This document shows, one piece after another, positions 21,085-32,090 of a stretch of 64,000 nt of DNA. The notes beneath the pieces were generated by a model. The model searched no databases. It saw only the letters and a list, made by a program, of their open reading frames with translations, and was not told where the DNA came from. Position numbers and translations under genes: made by a program. Each line of letters starts with the position of its first letter. The stretch's first letter is position 1. This DNA comes from Candidula unifasciata (taxonomy: Eukaryota > Mollusca > Gastropoda > Stylommatophora > Geomitridae), in contig CAJHNH020006579.1 in assembly GCA_905116865.2 (NCBI GenBank), forward strand, positions 124,001-188,000, written 5' to 3'.

Positions 21085-23085
21085 TGTCGTGAAATGATAG
21101 CCATTACACATCGGTCTGTAAGGCTGATAACCTGTCTTACCTGTAATCTGCACAAAATTCAAACTTGGACTCGCCCAGAAATATATAGTCCCTTATATCT
21201 ATATATATAGGCCTTTATTGGACAACATTATTATGTCTACACTTTCTGGTTGCTTTAACTAAACTCCATTTTTAAATGTATATCTCTTGGAGATATATTA
21301 AGAGAGTTATTTGAGGTTTCGTGGAAACCGATTTACTCCTTGCCCATGTATACAAGGGACTTCTTTTGTCACCAACGCCTGAAGTAAGTGTCTTAGTGAC
21401 GCTATTCTCTCTTGCCAGTCTCAAGAGTCCAGACGTGTCAATCTATGCCTGTATAATTTCAATTTCTCAAAGCAATCTGGACTGTCTCGGACTTTACATA
21501 TACTTGGGTAAGTTAATTATAGTTTACGAGTACCTAAAATGATGTCTGTAAAGTAGTCACTGCTGTAGAGAGATCGGTATCGGCTGTGTGATCCCACTTA
21601 GTTCGACCGTTCTTGATCGCTAGAGTAGCGGATTCGAACGTAGATCTCCCACTGTACAGACTAAATAACTTATACCCTCAATAAACCACCCATACTGGTA
21701 AAACTTAATACCCTTACAAATATGTACGTTTTAAACTAACTAGAGAATCTGTACATACCAAATGGGGCCAGAATTAGGTCGGGACTGTGTCGTCCATTGT
21801 ATGAGTATGGTTGACCCAGATCAGTGGATGGTAAGACGGGCGGTTGGGAAAGCTAGTGAATGCAGGTACTGACAGTAAATATTGGTGTCTGTGTGCAGAG
21901 TGAGGGGGAGAGGGAGAGTGATATATGTGTTAGACCACTTTATCTATCTCCACTGTATATCTGACTTGCCTTCTCTTGCACTAAACAGACAGATAAATAT
22001 AGGAGACTTATGTCTTTTGGTCTGGAGAGGCAATCTGAGGAATGAATCAGGAGAGCAGGGAGGAGTCAGCAGATGGGGGTTGATGACTGATGCTTGCTCT
22101 GTCTTTCCTGTCAAGATGTTACCCTCTTGGTGATGACTAATGTTGAGTTATTTTCTTGACAGGATGTATCTTTTCTGAAGAGCTGGCAGAAGATTCACAG
22201 TCCAACCAACATCCAGCAACCATCAAACCACCAGAAACAAACTGTTACCCACCAGCTAACACCTGTGAAGGTTCCTGACATCTCCAACATGTGGGAGATG
22301 GTACCTCAAACAGCTACCAGTGCTAGAGCTTAGTGTGGCTCAAAGACATTGTGTGTCCTTACTGGTGATAAAGACTTGCTAAATACCGGTACAGTTGCTG
22401 TGTCTTCTATGGTGAAGTACTCTTTCACTACCTGATCCAGTTGAGCAGAATTACCAGAGTCAAAGACAGTCGAATCATCAGGAGCTGAGGGAGGCATCAT
22501 AGACAGAAAGAGGCTAAGTGCAGTTTGATGCCTTATATGCTTTATTCCTCACAGCTCCTAGGTTGTCCAATGATGACAAGATGTCATCTCCAAGACCTTC
22601 TGTCTGTGTAGTATCTTTGTGATTTGGACAGGATATCCTGAGATCTAGCCTAGGAGATCTGGCAATTGTCTCACTTTTATATATCTATTTTATATTGATT
22701 ACATGCATTCATTTTCATGGCTGACTTAGGTGTCTCTATTTCACCTTTTTAAGTGTTTAGCAGTTGTGTATGTATGTATCTTCCTTATATGTGTTAACAT
22801 GGTTATGATAATGAACTATCATAACCTGGGGGCTTTCTTTAGTAAGTAGTGGGGGTGTCCAGCCAAGTGTGCCTAGAAATATTGTATTTATATACTGATA
22901 TATTTTGTAGTGCCAATACTTGAGTTGCCCTACTCCAGAGATAAGTTGAGCGTATATTGGCCACGGGGAATCCCTTAGACCAATACGAGCCAAACGACTC
23001 AACATAATTATCTCTGAGTGCTGTTGGTTCTGAAGGAGAAATCCTTACATTAGGCACGCGACAGGAGTGATATGTGACAGTGACA
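21085..23085. mobile_element. LTR-like insertion (solo LTR or short LTR element)
   Basis: It begins TGTCGTGAAATG and ends GTGACAGTGACA, so the tips are TG..CA with inverted TGTC/GACA. It is flanked by the 5-bp repeat GTCGT (21080-21084, 23086-23090). These are the hallmarks of LTR-retrotransposon integration. No gag or pol coding is visible in the 2001 bp, and no second internal copy of either end was found, so a solo LTR or a non-autonomous LTR element is likelier than a full provirus. Strand is unknown. Confidence 0.75.
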
Positions 23086-23090
23086 GTCGT

Positions 23091-23525
23091 CCACGGGGAA
23101 AAGGCGTCTGTTTTGTGATGTTCTCTGGACAACACAATCGTTAGAACTAATGTCCCAAGGCTCACGATAGATGGTAGAGACGTCAACAGAGAGAAAGCAA
23201 ATTGAAGTATCTGGGAATTACATTTGACAGGAGCCTGTCATTTAAGGACCATGTGGAGAGTGTTGTGACGAGATGCCAAAAAGGACTTAGTGCACTTAAG
23301 ACTATGGCTGCAATTGACATAGAGCAGAGAATGCTTTTCACACTATATCAGCACCTGATCCTGTCAGTGGTGGATTATGGCCTGGGACTGCCTACCGTCT
23401 CAAAGAGTCAGATGGACAAACTAGAGCGCATACAAAACGCGGCTATGCGGGTCATTCTGGGTTGCACCAGACACCCCAGTGGTGTGTATGCGATACATCT
23501 TTGGTTTGCCGACGGTTGCAGGTAG
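23091..23525 (+). pseudogene. RNase H LINE, thumb/connection segment
   Basis: It continues the frame from 21084 (VHGEKASVL, one stop, PRLTIDGRDVNRE). After a one-base shift comes KYLGITFDRSLSFKDHVE and QMDKLERIQNAAMRVILG, the usual post-RT region. A second shift near 23490 moves into the 338-codon frame. Confidence 0.8.
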
Positions 23526-24495
23526 GCACAAGGTGATGCAGGCGAAGTCATATCTCAGGGTAGCTGCAGACACAGACCACCCTCTGCATGAAGCTCTGAG
23601 TGCAGTTAAGGGTCAGCGGCTGATAAGAGGGAGGTCATGGATGGCTCAGGCAGAAGACACAATCAGACAGGTTTGCATCCTTGAGAACATTAGGCGAGGA
23701 AAGGAGTGGGTCAAAGTTCCACCTGAGCAGTCAGACTTGTGTAGAGTCATAATCACGCTGAGCCGGGAATGCAGAGACTGGCCAGCAGGTGCCACAGAGG
23801 TGGAAATTCAGCAATTAATTCAAGATAATGCTCGCTCAGAGGATTTGATCATTTACACAGACGGTTCAGTGTCAAGAGGCAGAAGAAGTGCTTGGGGCTT
23901 TTTAGCAAAAGTTAATGGTCGACGTTTGGTGCAGCAGAGCCTAGCATATGATACCACAACATCCAGCTTAAGAATGGAGGTGGAGGCGTTCACTGCAGCT
24001 TTCCGCTGGCTAGAGAATACGACACACACACACATTGTAATTGTAACTGATTCAGAAAGCATGCCGAGGAAGATCAGAACAGGCATGCTTCGTGCAGAGT
24101 GGCATGCTTCGCTACGGAGGACACGAGTGAGGAGTATTGTCTGGATTTTTTCACCAGGTCACGCCGGTGTGTTGGGAAATGAACAGGCGGACAGACTGGC
24201 TGGCTCTGCACAACTTGGTGGAATCCTGCTACATGATAGGGCAGACGTGGTTAGTGCCTTGTGGGAGAGCGTGTACAATGCGGAGGAGCAGATGGATCAC
24301 CACAGTTTGGTGAGATTGGTGCAGTTGGGGGTGACGAGAGGTTCTGGCAGAAGCTCAAGGCTCAGAGGAAAGGCAAGACGGACATGTAATCAGAAAGCTA
24401 CTGGCACCATTAGTATCGGAACTCTTCGCTGGCTGCTGAAGATGGAGACGGAGCGCTTATGGGAATGCCCCAGGTGCTGTGATGTCGGTTCTTGA
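23479..24495 (+). CDS. LINE RNase H and C-terminal region, open 338 codons
   Basis: The frame has 338 residues without a stop. RNase H I motifs in order: YTDGSVSRG at about 126 (Asp), LRMEVEAF at about 164 (Glu), VTDSESM at about 190 (Asp), and SPGHAGVLGNEQADRLA at about 227 (His, Asp), so all catalytic residues are present. The domain would remove RNA from the RNA-DNA hybrid during retrotransposition. The tail has conserved GTISIGTLRWLL and ends in CPRCCDVGS. The start is arbitrary because the frame runs in from the upstream segment through a frameshift. Confidence 0.85.
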   Translation: MVCMRYIFGLPTVAGRHKVMQAKSYLRVAADTDHPLHEALSAVKGQRLIRGRSWMAQAEDTIRQVCILENIRRGKEWVKVPPEQSDLCRVIITLSRECRDWPAGATEVEIQQLIQDNARSEDLIIYTDGSVSRGRRSAWGFLAKVNGRRLVQQSLAYDTTTSSLRMEVEAFTAAFRWLENTTHTHIVIVTDSESMPRKIRTGMLRAEWHASLRRTRVRSIVWIFSPGHAGVLGNEQADRLAGSAQLGGILLHDRADVVSALWESVYNAEEQMDHHSLVRLVQLGVTRGSGRSSRLRGKARRTCNQKATGTISIGTLRWLLKMETERLWECPRCCDVGS

Positions 24496-24515
24496 ATCAA
24501 ATCAATCAATCAATG

Positions 24516-25253
24516 ACCGCCAAGGTGGAGAGAGCTGATGATACAGTCAACAGAAACTGGTGACCCAACGACACGCAGTGTTACAGGATGATGATGATTA
24601 TATGATAATGACAATGATGATGATGACATATAGCCAACTTACCTAGCGATTATCATACCTGATATACACAGCCAGATTGTTTTTTCTCACTTATTATTTG
24701 TTGGACACCACTTGTCCAGCCATCACAGGAGCGTTGTCATTGAACTGTGATCGACAACCTGCTAGTTTCATTTTCTTACTCTAGCTAGTTCAAGATATAT
24801 TAAACCAAGCTGTTAGCATCCTTCTGGTTTATCTGCATAAAACCAAGAAAAAACTATTTAATACATGCCTTTTTCCTTTCAAAATAAACATCCGTGTACC
24901 TCACTATCTCTTATATCTGTTCACGATGTGCTTGAACAGGAGTTGAGTCGAACATAATACCATAATACTTGGCTTTGCGAATGCTTCTCAGTAAATTCTG
25001 GCCAAACAGTTGTTAATTTTATTCTGCATAAAACGGAATTCAACGTGGATCCAGCATGGCGTATTGACTAGTTACCTTTGTAGGCGCTACGCTTATTTTT
25101 TAGCAGCCCGCTTACATACCAGTACCTGAAGCGTTAAGCATTGAATACTGTTTGGAAAGCACACTTGAAGTCCTTTTTGGGATTCTTAACAAGTCTTGCC
25201 GACCTCTCAGATATCAAGTTTCGGTAAAGCACCTTTTAGACACCGCTTGACAA
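24516..25253. other. No recognisable gene
   Basis: ATG/GAT repeats near 24585-24625 could be the tail of a LINE. The rest is featureless. Confidence 0.4.
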
Positions 25254-26839
25254 GATGGGAAAAGTAAACAAGCAAGCCAAAGCCGCTTCACCCAGGAAGA
25301 CATAGATAACCGCAGCAGAAGCCTCTGCCACCGAAAACAGGAGTCTGGCAGCTCAAGTACCGCTGAGCCCAGTTGCCGAGATCGAGGTAGCACCAGAGCC
25401 CACCAGAGACCCTGCAGCCGTAAGGCCACGTGGAGTCCAGCCATCACCACCCAGTGCCGCTGACGCTCCTGAAACCCAGCCAGAAACAAGGCCACCGAAA
25501 CAGAGCGGCACGCGCAAGAACCAGCAACAGATCCTACAGTACGCCCATTGCAATAGGGTGTGGCACACCACCGCGACCTGTCGAAGCGGGCCCATTTGTC
25601 GATACTGCTCAGGGACGCACGACTTTAGGGAGTTCCCCCTGGCAAAACTAGACCAGAATTTCAAAGGGCGAACGCTAACAGACGATGTTCGAACAGCACA
25701 GGAGCTCACAGTGCGAGGTATCTGAGAAGCCCGTACTTCAAGGACACAAAGAGAGGAGTGTCCAGTGCCGTAGCAAGGAAAGAGCAGAGGTACCAGGCGT
25801 CCGGACCCACCAGACCATATATGACAAACCAACTGAGAAGCCAGCCTACCCTGCCATCAAAAGACCACGACCTAGTGCAAGCAATTTCGGAACTGAGATC
25901 CGAACTGAAGTAGGAAAAAGCCGCTGCCGCCACCGAAAAAGCTGAGACGCATGAGTTAATCACCCTAATTCTGAGAGAAATAAATGCGCTGAAAGAGGAC
26001 AGAACAGCCTACAAAGCACAACAAATCCACAACAAGAAAGAAGATGCAGAAACCAAAGAAAGCATCAGGGCATTAATCGCAAGTTTGGCTGCGGCACAGG
26101 CAGCAGACGAGAAACGCAGACAGGAGGAGAGAAGCAGAGAGGTGGCCATGCTGAAAGAGGCGAGAGAGGAAGCCTACAGAGAAGTCACCCGACTAGTACA
26201 GGCTAAGGCAGAAGAAGCCAAGGGCGCCAGAACAGAGTGCGCCCCGTTACAGAGCGAAAGAGATAGAGCGCCCCCCCCCCCCAAAAAAAAATGTTAGCAG
26301 GGCCGACAAGAGCACAGTCACCGAAGCGGTAGCGACGAGGCACCAGGCACAACTGACAGATCCCACTATAATCGATGATCGAAACACTGAAACAGACAGA
26401 GTAGCTCAAGTCACTCTAAAATTCCCAGAGGAGAGTGCCGAAACCACCGATGCTGACGTACAAGAACTTCACAGGAGAATTAATGAGCTAATGTTTCCGC
26501 ACAAGCTGATCACGTGCCAAAACCGTGTCTACACAGAATATGACGAGGACGCGCAGAAAGAGGAGGAGGAAAGCCTAACACCTGAGGAATACCAAGCCAG
26601 ACAAGATTGGTGCCTCCAACTCTTCAAAGAAATGAAAACAGCCGCCACACGACATTTCGCTCAGGAAGAACAAAAGCTATGCCAGACGCCTAGGAAACCC
26701 CAAAAGTACACACCAGGGAGACGAAACCACTACCAGTATGGAAACCACCCAAGCCGCCATGACAGCACAACTAACCAGCGCACCGGAGACCCCGCTCTTC
26801 CCATTCCAGGCTGCCCCAGGCAAAAATGGCAGCCTTTTT
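25254..26839 (+). pseudogene. Gag-like LINE ORF1 with zinc knuckles
   Basis: Pieced over several frameshifts and stops, the product starts MGKVNKQAKAASPRKT and passes a Pro/Ala-rich stretch. It then shows a knuckle-like CNRVWHTTATCRSG-PICRYCSGTHDF segment, a Glu/Lys/Ala-rich coiled-coil stretch (about 25980-26260), and an acidic tail with EEEESLTPEEYQARQDWC. Such ORF1 proteins bind the LINE RNA. Stops lie at about 25309, 25722 and 25907, and a C/A homopolymer at 26271-26290 adds a shift. It may be the ORF1 of the RNase H LINE family, but that link is inference. It has higher GC than its surroundings. Confidence 0.7.
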
Positions 26840-27020
26840 AGGGTTGCCAAATCCACTCCCAAAAACCTGGAAACCGACTGCTAAGTCTGACCGAGCGGAC
26901 ATGATACAGCAGCAAATACCCTAACTTGGGCGAAAATGATCACCACACAGAAACGAATTCAGGGCAGCTGAAAGAGGACAAAGTTTGACATTTTTGTTTG
27001 GTTTCTCGATTACAATCCAG

Positions 27021-27320
27021 CATGTCAAGTTTTCTTTCAAGAGATGTCAAAAACAACAAGTAATTTCAATAAGCCAAGAAAATGCCCTATATTGGAACCA
27101 TGGTCATCTTGCTAAAGTGATTCTAAGTGTCCACCTAAAACAACAATTTGAGTTGCGAGGAATTGTATGTATTGGAGATTCTTGTCAAGATTTACTACAC
27201 TTCTGCTTTATCAATAAACACATTCTTGGGATCAAAAGAGTTAAGAAGCATATCTTGGGTACTATTACAGAAATTATGACTTCAGGTGACCAGACTACAG
27301 AATGCATTTTTCTTTTAAAT
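27021..27320 (+). CDS. Candidate exon of unrecognised gene
   Basis: A 300-bp open block (100 codons, phase 0 at both borders). It follows a pyrimidine-rich acceptor (TTTCTCGATTACAATCCAG) and precedes a donor-like AAT|GTAAGC. It encodes a mixed hydrophobic/charged sequence with HLAKVILSVHLKQQFELRG, GIVCIGDSCQDLLHF and KKHILGTITEIM. I do not recognise the family. It lies between a LINE ORF1 and a hAT-like end, so it could also belong to a transposon. No partner exons were identified. Confidence 0.4.
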
Positions 27321-27379
27321 GTAAGCAGTGCTGGTCATAGATAATTTTTTATGTTTGTGTAGGCTAGGGGCCTTTATAA

Positions 27380-27528
27380 CCTTCTGCAACAAAATGTAAC
27401 TCATTGTGGACTCTCCAGAGGAGACACTGCCTCTTGAAAAAAACACAAAAGTGTTTCAGTGCCCCCACCCATTTTTTAACTGTGCCCAGGGCATCTGCCC
27501 TACCTGCCATATCCTAGTTACGCCACTG
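27380..27528 (-). repeat. hAT-like transposon terminus
   Basis: Read inward on the minus strand it begins CAGTGGCGTAACTAGGATAT, a widespread hAT-type end, followed by GCAGGTAGGGCAGATGCCC. A matching left end was not found within several kb. Confidence 0.5.
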
Positions 27529-28154
27529 CACATGTGGACCACAAATCTGTTTTAGTAATGACTCACTGCAAAAGTTTGGCCGGTGGCGTATAAAAAAGAG
27601 TTTTGATGATGCCTTGGTCAAGAAGTTGCGCTTTCGAGGTCATGTTTAGAGACAGAAATTTCAGTGTCCGGTTGGTCGGATGATCCACTTGTGGGTGGCA
27701 AGGATACTTGTCTACTGTCAGTAGAAAATACCGTTCTTTCTTCTTCGTTTCTCGGTCGATGTCCTTTACCCACTCCTAAAATAGAGCGCTAGTCCTACAA
27801 AGTGCTAGGCCTACATCTGAATATGTTTGATCTCCAAGTAAGGGTCTTCGAGCTTCAGATACTTGAATATGCATTGCTTTGCACAAATTAAATCACCCGA
27901 TTAAAAAAGCAAAAAACATAAATATGAGTTTAGAGAGTTTTCCGCTCTTGCGTTTAATTAGTTAGATAGGTTTTGTCACTCCGAACATGTCGATTGGTGC
28001 TCACATCCTCCCCTTAGTACGAACCCAGCATCGGGTGGCTAATAGTGCCAGTTCTATGTTTATTAACAAGTCCTCTCATGTGCCTGGTGTGCGTCTCGTT
28101 TTTGCTATGCCGATCTTAACTCCCAAGTCTTTCATTCTGGCGAGTGATGTGGAT
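27529..28154. other. No recognisable feature
   Basis: No open frame above background and no repeat match seen. Confidence 0.4.
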
Positions 28155-28346
28155 TCACCGTCACAAAGTCCTCCACCCTTCCAATTTCTCGGAGGGCATT
28201 AATAATAACAGCATAATCCACAGGTTACCGTTGGTGGTGATAGCGGATCCAACCATTCTATCAGCTCTTTTATTCACCTCGACTCTTGCGTACCCAGGAA
28301 CGAAAATAAAGGTGATTCCATGCATTGTACTTTTGTAATGACTCAA
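28155..28346 (-). pseudogene. RNase H LINE fragment
   Basis: The minus strand encodes HGITFIFVPGYARVEVNKRA and DRMVGSA, matching IVWIFSPGHAGVLGNEQADRLAGSA of the 24.1 kb copy. Short and diverged. Confidence 0.7.
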
Positions 28347-28364
28347 GCCACTGCCTTCGTACCA

Positions 28365-28545
28365 TAATTAGGCTTAAAGCAAACTTAATAATATTGGGAC
28401 AGGAGAAGAGTGGACCAAAATGCTGGGACTGGCCAGTGGTCATTGGGTCGGAAATTAAACAACTGACTCATGACAATTCCCAGCCTGGCTGGTTCTGCAC
28501 CATTTGGTGGTAACTTGATATGACAAGCTAGATGTTTAAGTTTTT
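28365..28545 (+). pseudogene. RNase H LINE fragment with internal deletion
   Basis: CWDWPVVIGSEIKQLTHDN (like CRDWPAGATEVEIQQLIQDN) is directly followed by sequence matching LAGSAPFGG. The RNase H core between them is deleted. Confidence 0.7.
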
Positions 28546-28722
28546 TATTTCAAACCTTTTGTAAAAACAGCACTGGGGGTAGCCAGCTATTATGAAACAA
28601 AAATACTTGTTTTTTAAACCCTTTTGATGTCGCAATTAGCCTTTAGTTTGAGTGGTAACATAGTGATTGGGTGAATTGGGAAATGGGCCATTTTTTCCTA
28701 AAGGATTTCCAGAGTGAAAGGA

Positions 28723-28728
28723 TTTATT
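28723..28728 (-). promoter_or_regulatory. Possible GCHFR polyadenylation signal AATAAA
   Basis: First clear AATAAA on the minus strand after the GCHFR stop, about 270 bases downstream. An ATTAAA variant is closer, near 28867. Confidence 0.4.
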
Positions 28729-28994
28729 AATTATCATCAATCTGGATGCATTATTTCTGGAAGTATGCCACATTTGTGAAACATATATACACATTTATAA
28801 AGCACCAGAAAGTTCAAGACAAAAAATTATCACACAATTATCTTTGCTTCCTAAATATCTGTTTAATAAACTTAACACAAAAAGATTATTTAATTATACA
28901 CATTATAATTACCACAGTTTAAGAATTACCCATTTTAAAAAAAAAGTTATATTCTCAGCTTAAATAAACACATTTACAAAGTGTGAAAAATATT

Positions 28995-29193
28995 TCACAC
29001 ATGACCATTGCGATTCATCTGGTGGCTTTCAAAAATATCTGGGCTGTCCAAGGTCTTATCTCCCTCACATAATGGCTTGTGTAGAGTCCAAATACATGTC
29101 TGACCAACTCCAGCCATGGCCACAACTTTGAAACCCCTAAGTTCAAGTTTCTCAAGTACAGCCCGTGGTGGATCATCAGTTTTGTACTGGGCA
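28995..29193 (-). CDS. GCHFR: GTP cyclohydrolase I feedback regulatory protein, last exon
   Basis: GFRP binds GTP cyclohydrolase I, the first enzyme of tetrahydrobiopterin synthesis. It mediates inhibition by BH4 and activation by phenylalanine in the cytosol. This exon encodes AQYKTDDPPRAVLEKLELRG and then FKVVAMAGVGQTCIWTLHKP. The DDPPR, LEKLE-RGF and GVGQT--W-LHK motifs are those of the family. The acceptor is a T-rich tract ending TGACCAG. The first base completes a Tyr codon begun in exon 2 (TA+T). After LHK the usual protein ends, but here about 25 extra residues run to a TGA at 28995-28997. The upstream intron is 11,709 bp. Confidence 0.93.
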
Positions 29194-29264
29194 CTGGTCA
29201 AAAGGAAAAATTAAAAAAACATAGCATTACTTATTTCAAAATGTGAATACTGGTCAGGAATGAC

Positions 29265-32090
29265 TTCTTCTTCAGCTCTCTTTTAGTTGTGCTCCAAGTT
29301 TCAGAGCCATATTAAAAGACTGGTCTTATCAACGTTTTAAATAATTTGATCCTGGTGTTGTGAGATAGAGACTTTGACTTAAGCAGATGTTGAAGGGCAC
29401 AGTGTACTTTATTTGCGGACTGTATACTAGATTGCTTTTCTTCTCTTAGCATGTTGAATGTGGAATTAAGAATCAACATCACAGCACTCGTGACACTCCT
29501 ACAAGTGTTCCATCCCCATCTTCAGCAGCAAAGGAAGAGTTCCAATTCCGATGGCACCAGTAACTGTCTGGTTGTATATCCGTCTCGCCTTTTTCTTGAG
29601 TGCTGAGCATCCTTGCAGTGCCATTTCCTCAGACCGTAATGATCTATTTACGCTTCTGCACTGTTTGCTCACTCCCAAAGGGCCCTCACAACATCTAGCT
29701 TGTCATACATCAGTTCAACACCAAGTGGTGCAGATCTGGCGTCTTTCTACCTGCTCATGCCATAACACACCGGCATAGCCTGAAGAGACTATCCAAAGGA
29801 GCAGCTGAAGATTGCCCCCAAGTACTTATTTCTGTAAATTTAGTTTTCATAATATCGACTAGTATGTGGCCTGAGTTTATACCCTTTATCGTCTTATTAT
29901 CATGTTTTCTGTCTTATCTTGATTTATAACTAGTCCCATTTTGTGGGCAGCTTTTTTTTTTTGAAGAATCAGTGTTTTTACAGTCTCTAGTTCATTTTCT
30001 CCAACGATAACAACATCTGCATAACCAAGAATTCTTGTAGTTTCTTCTATAGTTTTTCCAGGGCCAAGTTGAAAAGAAGTGGGGACAGAGCATAACCTTG
30101 CTTTAAACCTAATGTTATTTGAAAATGGTCTTTTTGTCTTTATATGTTACTATATAAGTGTCTTCCATATTAGTTTGGTCATGGTGATTAACTTCTTTGG
30201 TATTCCAAAGTCATTCATAGCATTTCAAGAACTGTTTCTATGTACACTATCATACACCTTTTTAAAATCCACAAAAACATTATATATGTCTCTTCCATAC
30301 TCCCAATTATGCTCTGCTTTTTGCCATAAAATGAATATATGATCTATTGTTGGAAACCCGCTTGATAATCTCCAAATATGTCTTCAACGAATGGTTTTAG
30401 TATGTTTAGCAGTACTGCTGATAGTATCTTACAGATTGTAGATAATGGTGATATTCCTCTATAATTTTCACATTTATATTTGTCTCCTTTCTTTAAAATG
30501 GGTATTAATAATGACATTTTCCACTCATAGTGTAATTTCAATGTCTTTCAAACTAGTTTTATTAATTCATATATCTTTCCTTGTAATGCATGACCACCAT
30601 CTTTTAGAGGTTCAGCAGCAATTCCATCAGCACTAGCTGCTTTACTGTTTTTAAGCCGTGTTATGATCAGGCTCTTTAATATTTGGTTCACAAGTTAGTA
30701 TCTCTTCCTGTGGCTAAGTATTTAGTGGTTTCACAATTTAACAATTCAGTAAAGTATTCCTTCCATCTATTACATATTTCTTAATTATTATTTATCATGC
30801 TGCCATTGTGACTTTTTAAACTATATATGCTGTGTCGATGCCCTTGTTTTACAGCCTTCAGTTCTTTAAAAAACTTTCTGGATTCATTTTTATGATAGTT
30901 AGCTTTCATATCCATGACGATGTTATTCAGATATTCTTGCTTTTGCTGCCTACCTACTTTTGTAGCTTTTTAACATTCTGTTCTATACTTCTCTTCATTT
31001 CCTATGTTACTAGTAACATTTAGCCACATCTGCCTGGCATGTTTGTTTTTTTCTACTGACTGCTTCTTCACATTTTTTATCATACCATTTGTTCTTTCTG
31101 TTTATGGTGGACACAACAAGACTTCTGCAGTGGTTTGAATTATATTCTTAATATCCATCCATGTTTGGTCAACACCCTTCTGTGATGGAATTTGTAAAAT
31201 TTCATGTTTTAATTCATCTGCAAATTTTTCTGATATGGATGTTTCTTGTAATCTTTCTCTATTGTACTCTGGGTGTGATCTTTGCAACTTGGTGAAGAAG
31301 AATCTCTTAAGCTTGATTTTTAATTTTGCACTAACCAGGTAATGGTCACTATGACACTCAGCTCCTCTGTAGCTTTTAACTTGTTGTAGGCTCAATGTAG
31401 TTCTATTTTTTATTAAAATATGATCTGTTTGATTATAAGTTATCTTGTCACATGATTGCCAGGTTTGTTTATGTATATCTTTTCTTTGAAATTTTGTGCT
31501 GCTTATCTGTATTCCTTTGACCACGACAAGGTTGATTAATCTCCATCCATTATCGTTTGAATTTGTATGAAGGTTAGGTTTTCCAAGCCTGCTATATTTT
31601 AAAGGTGTTTTCTCTTCCTATTTTTTGCACTGAATTCTCCTAAGACAATATATCTCGTTTTTTAGCTTCATCTGTGATTTTCTCAAGGAGATCAAAGAAA
31701 TCTTTATTCTCATTTTCTTTATCTTCAGTGGGTACATGGATATTAATCATCATGATATTTTTCCATTTTCCTTTTATTCGTAACTTACTGATTCTATCCT
31801 TAATAGCTTCAAAATTTATAATACTGTCCCACAACTTTTTCTTGATGACAAATCCTGTCCCTAGTTCCTGTTTAAGTGTTCCCTCCTTACACTATGATCA
31901 TACCATTTTCCTCTATAATACCCTGTTCTAGCAATCTTATTTCTTGAATTGCTGTTATATCCATTCTATATTCTGATAACTCAGGGTAAGTTCTTCAGGT
32001 GCTAAAGCTCTAAAGAGGGTTTGTACATTTCATGTTCCGAATCTCAAAAGTCCTTTAACATTCCAGTTTCGTTGTCCATTTAAATCCATC
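29265..32090 (-). mobile_element. Old EN-RT LINE on minus strand
   Basis: From right to left the minus strand shows endonuclease pieces (MINIHVPTEDKENENK near 31740; QTDHILIKNRTTLSL and AECHSDHYLVSAKLK near 31350-31430). Next comes reverse transcriptase (LLIPILKKGDKYKCENYRG and DYQAGFQQ near 30350-30510), and finally the post-RT region at 29270-29440. All are broken by stops. An RNase H LINE fragment (29460-29805) interrupts the post-RT part. The clade is uncertain. Confidence 0.8.
29460..29805 (-). pseudogene. RNase H LINE fragment inside the older LINE
   Basis: The minus strand reads SSGYAGVLWHEQV, then a stretch matching ADVVSALWE, then KKARRIYNQTVTGAIGIGT, which corresponds to KARRTCNQKATGTISIGT at 24.4 kb. 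Comparison with the second LINE copy at 32090-32560 shows the host sequence is continuous without it, so it is a later insertion. Confidence 0.8.

Larger units (their letters stand above)
20495..24515 (+). mobile_element. RNase H LINE, 5'-truncated, with nested LTR-like insertion
   Basis: The reverse transcriptase part (20528-21084) and the thumb plus RNase H part (23091-24495) belong to one LINE: removing 21085-23085 and one GTCGT copy joins them in frame. The 3' end is an AATC repeat after the TGA. The order RT then RNase H is that of I-group non-LTR elements; the exact clade cannot be settled by eye. Fragments of the same family are scattered at 9.5, 10.2, 28.2, 28.4, 29.5 and perhaps 34.7 kb. 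Confidence 0.85.

Noticed and set aside
25353..25832. 159-codon minus ORF
   Set aside because: Antisense shadow of the GC-richer LINE ORF1. The plus strand has the zinc knuckles.
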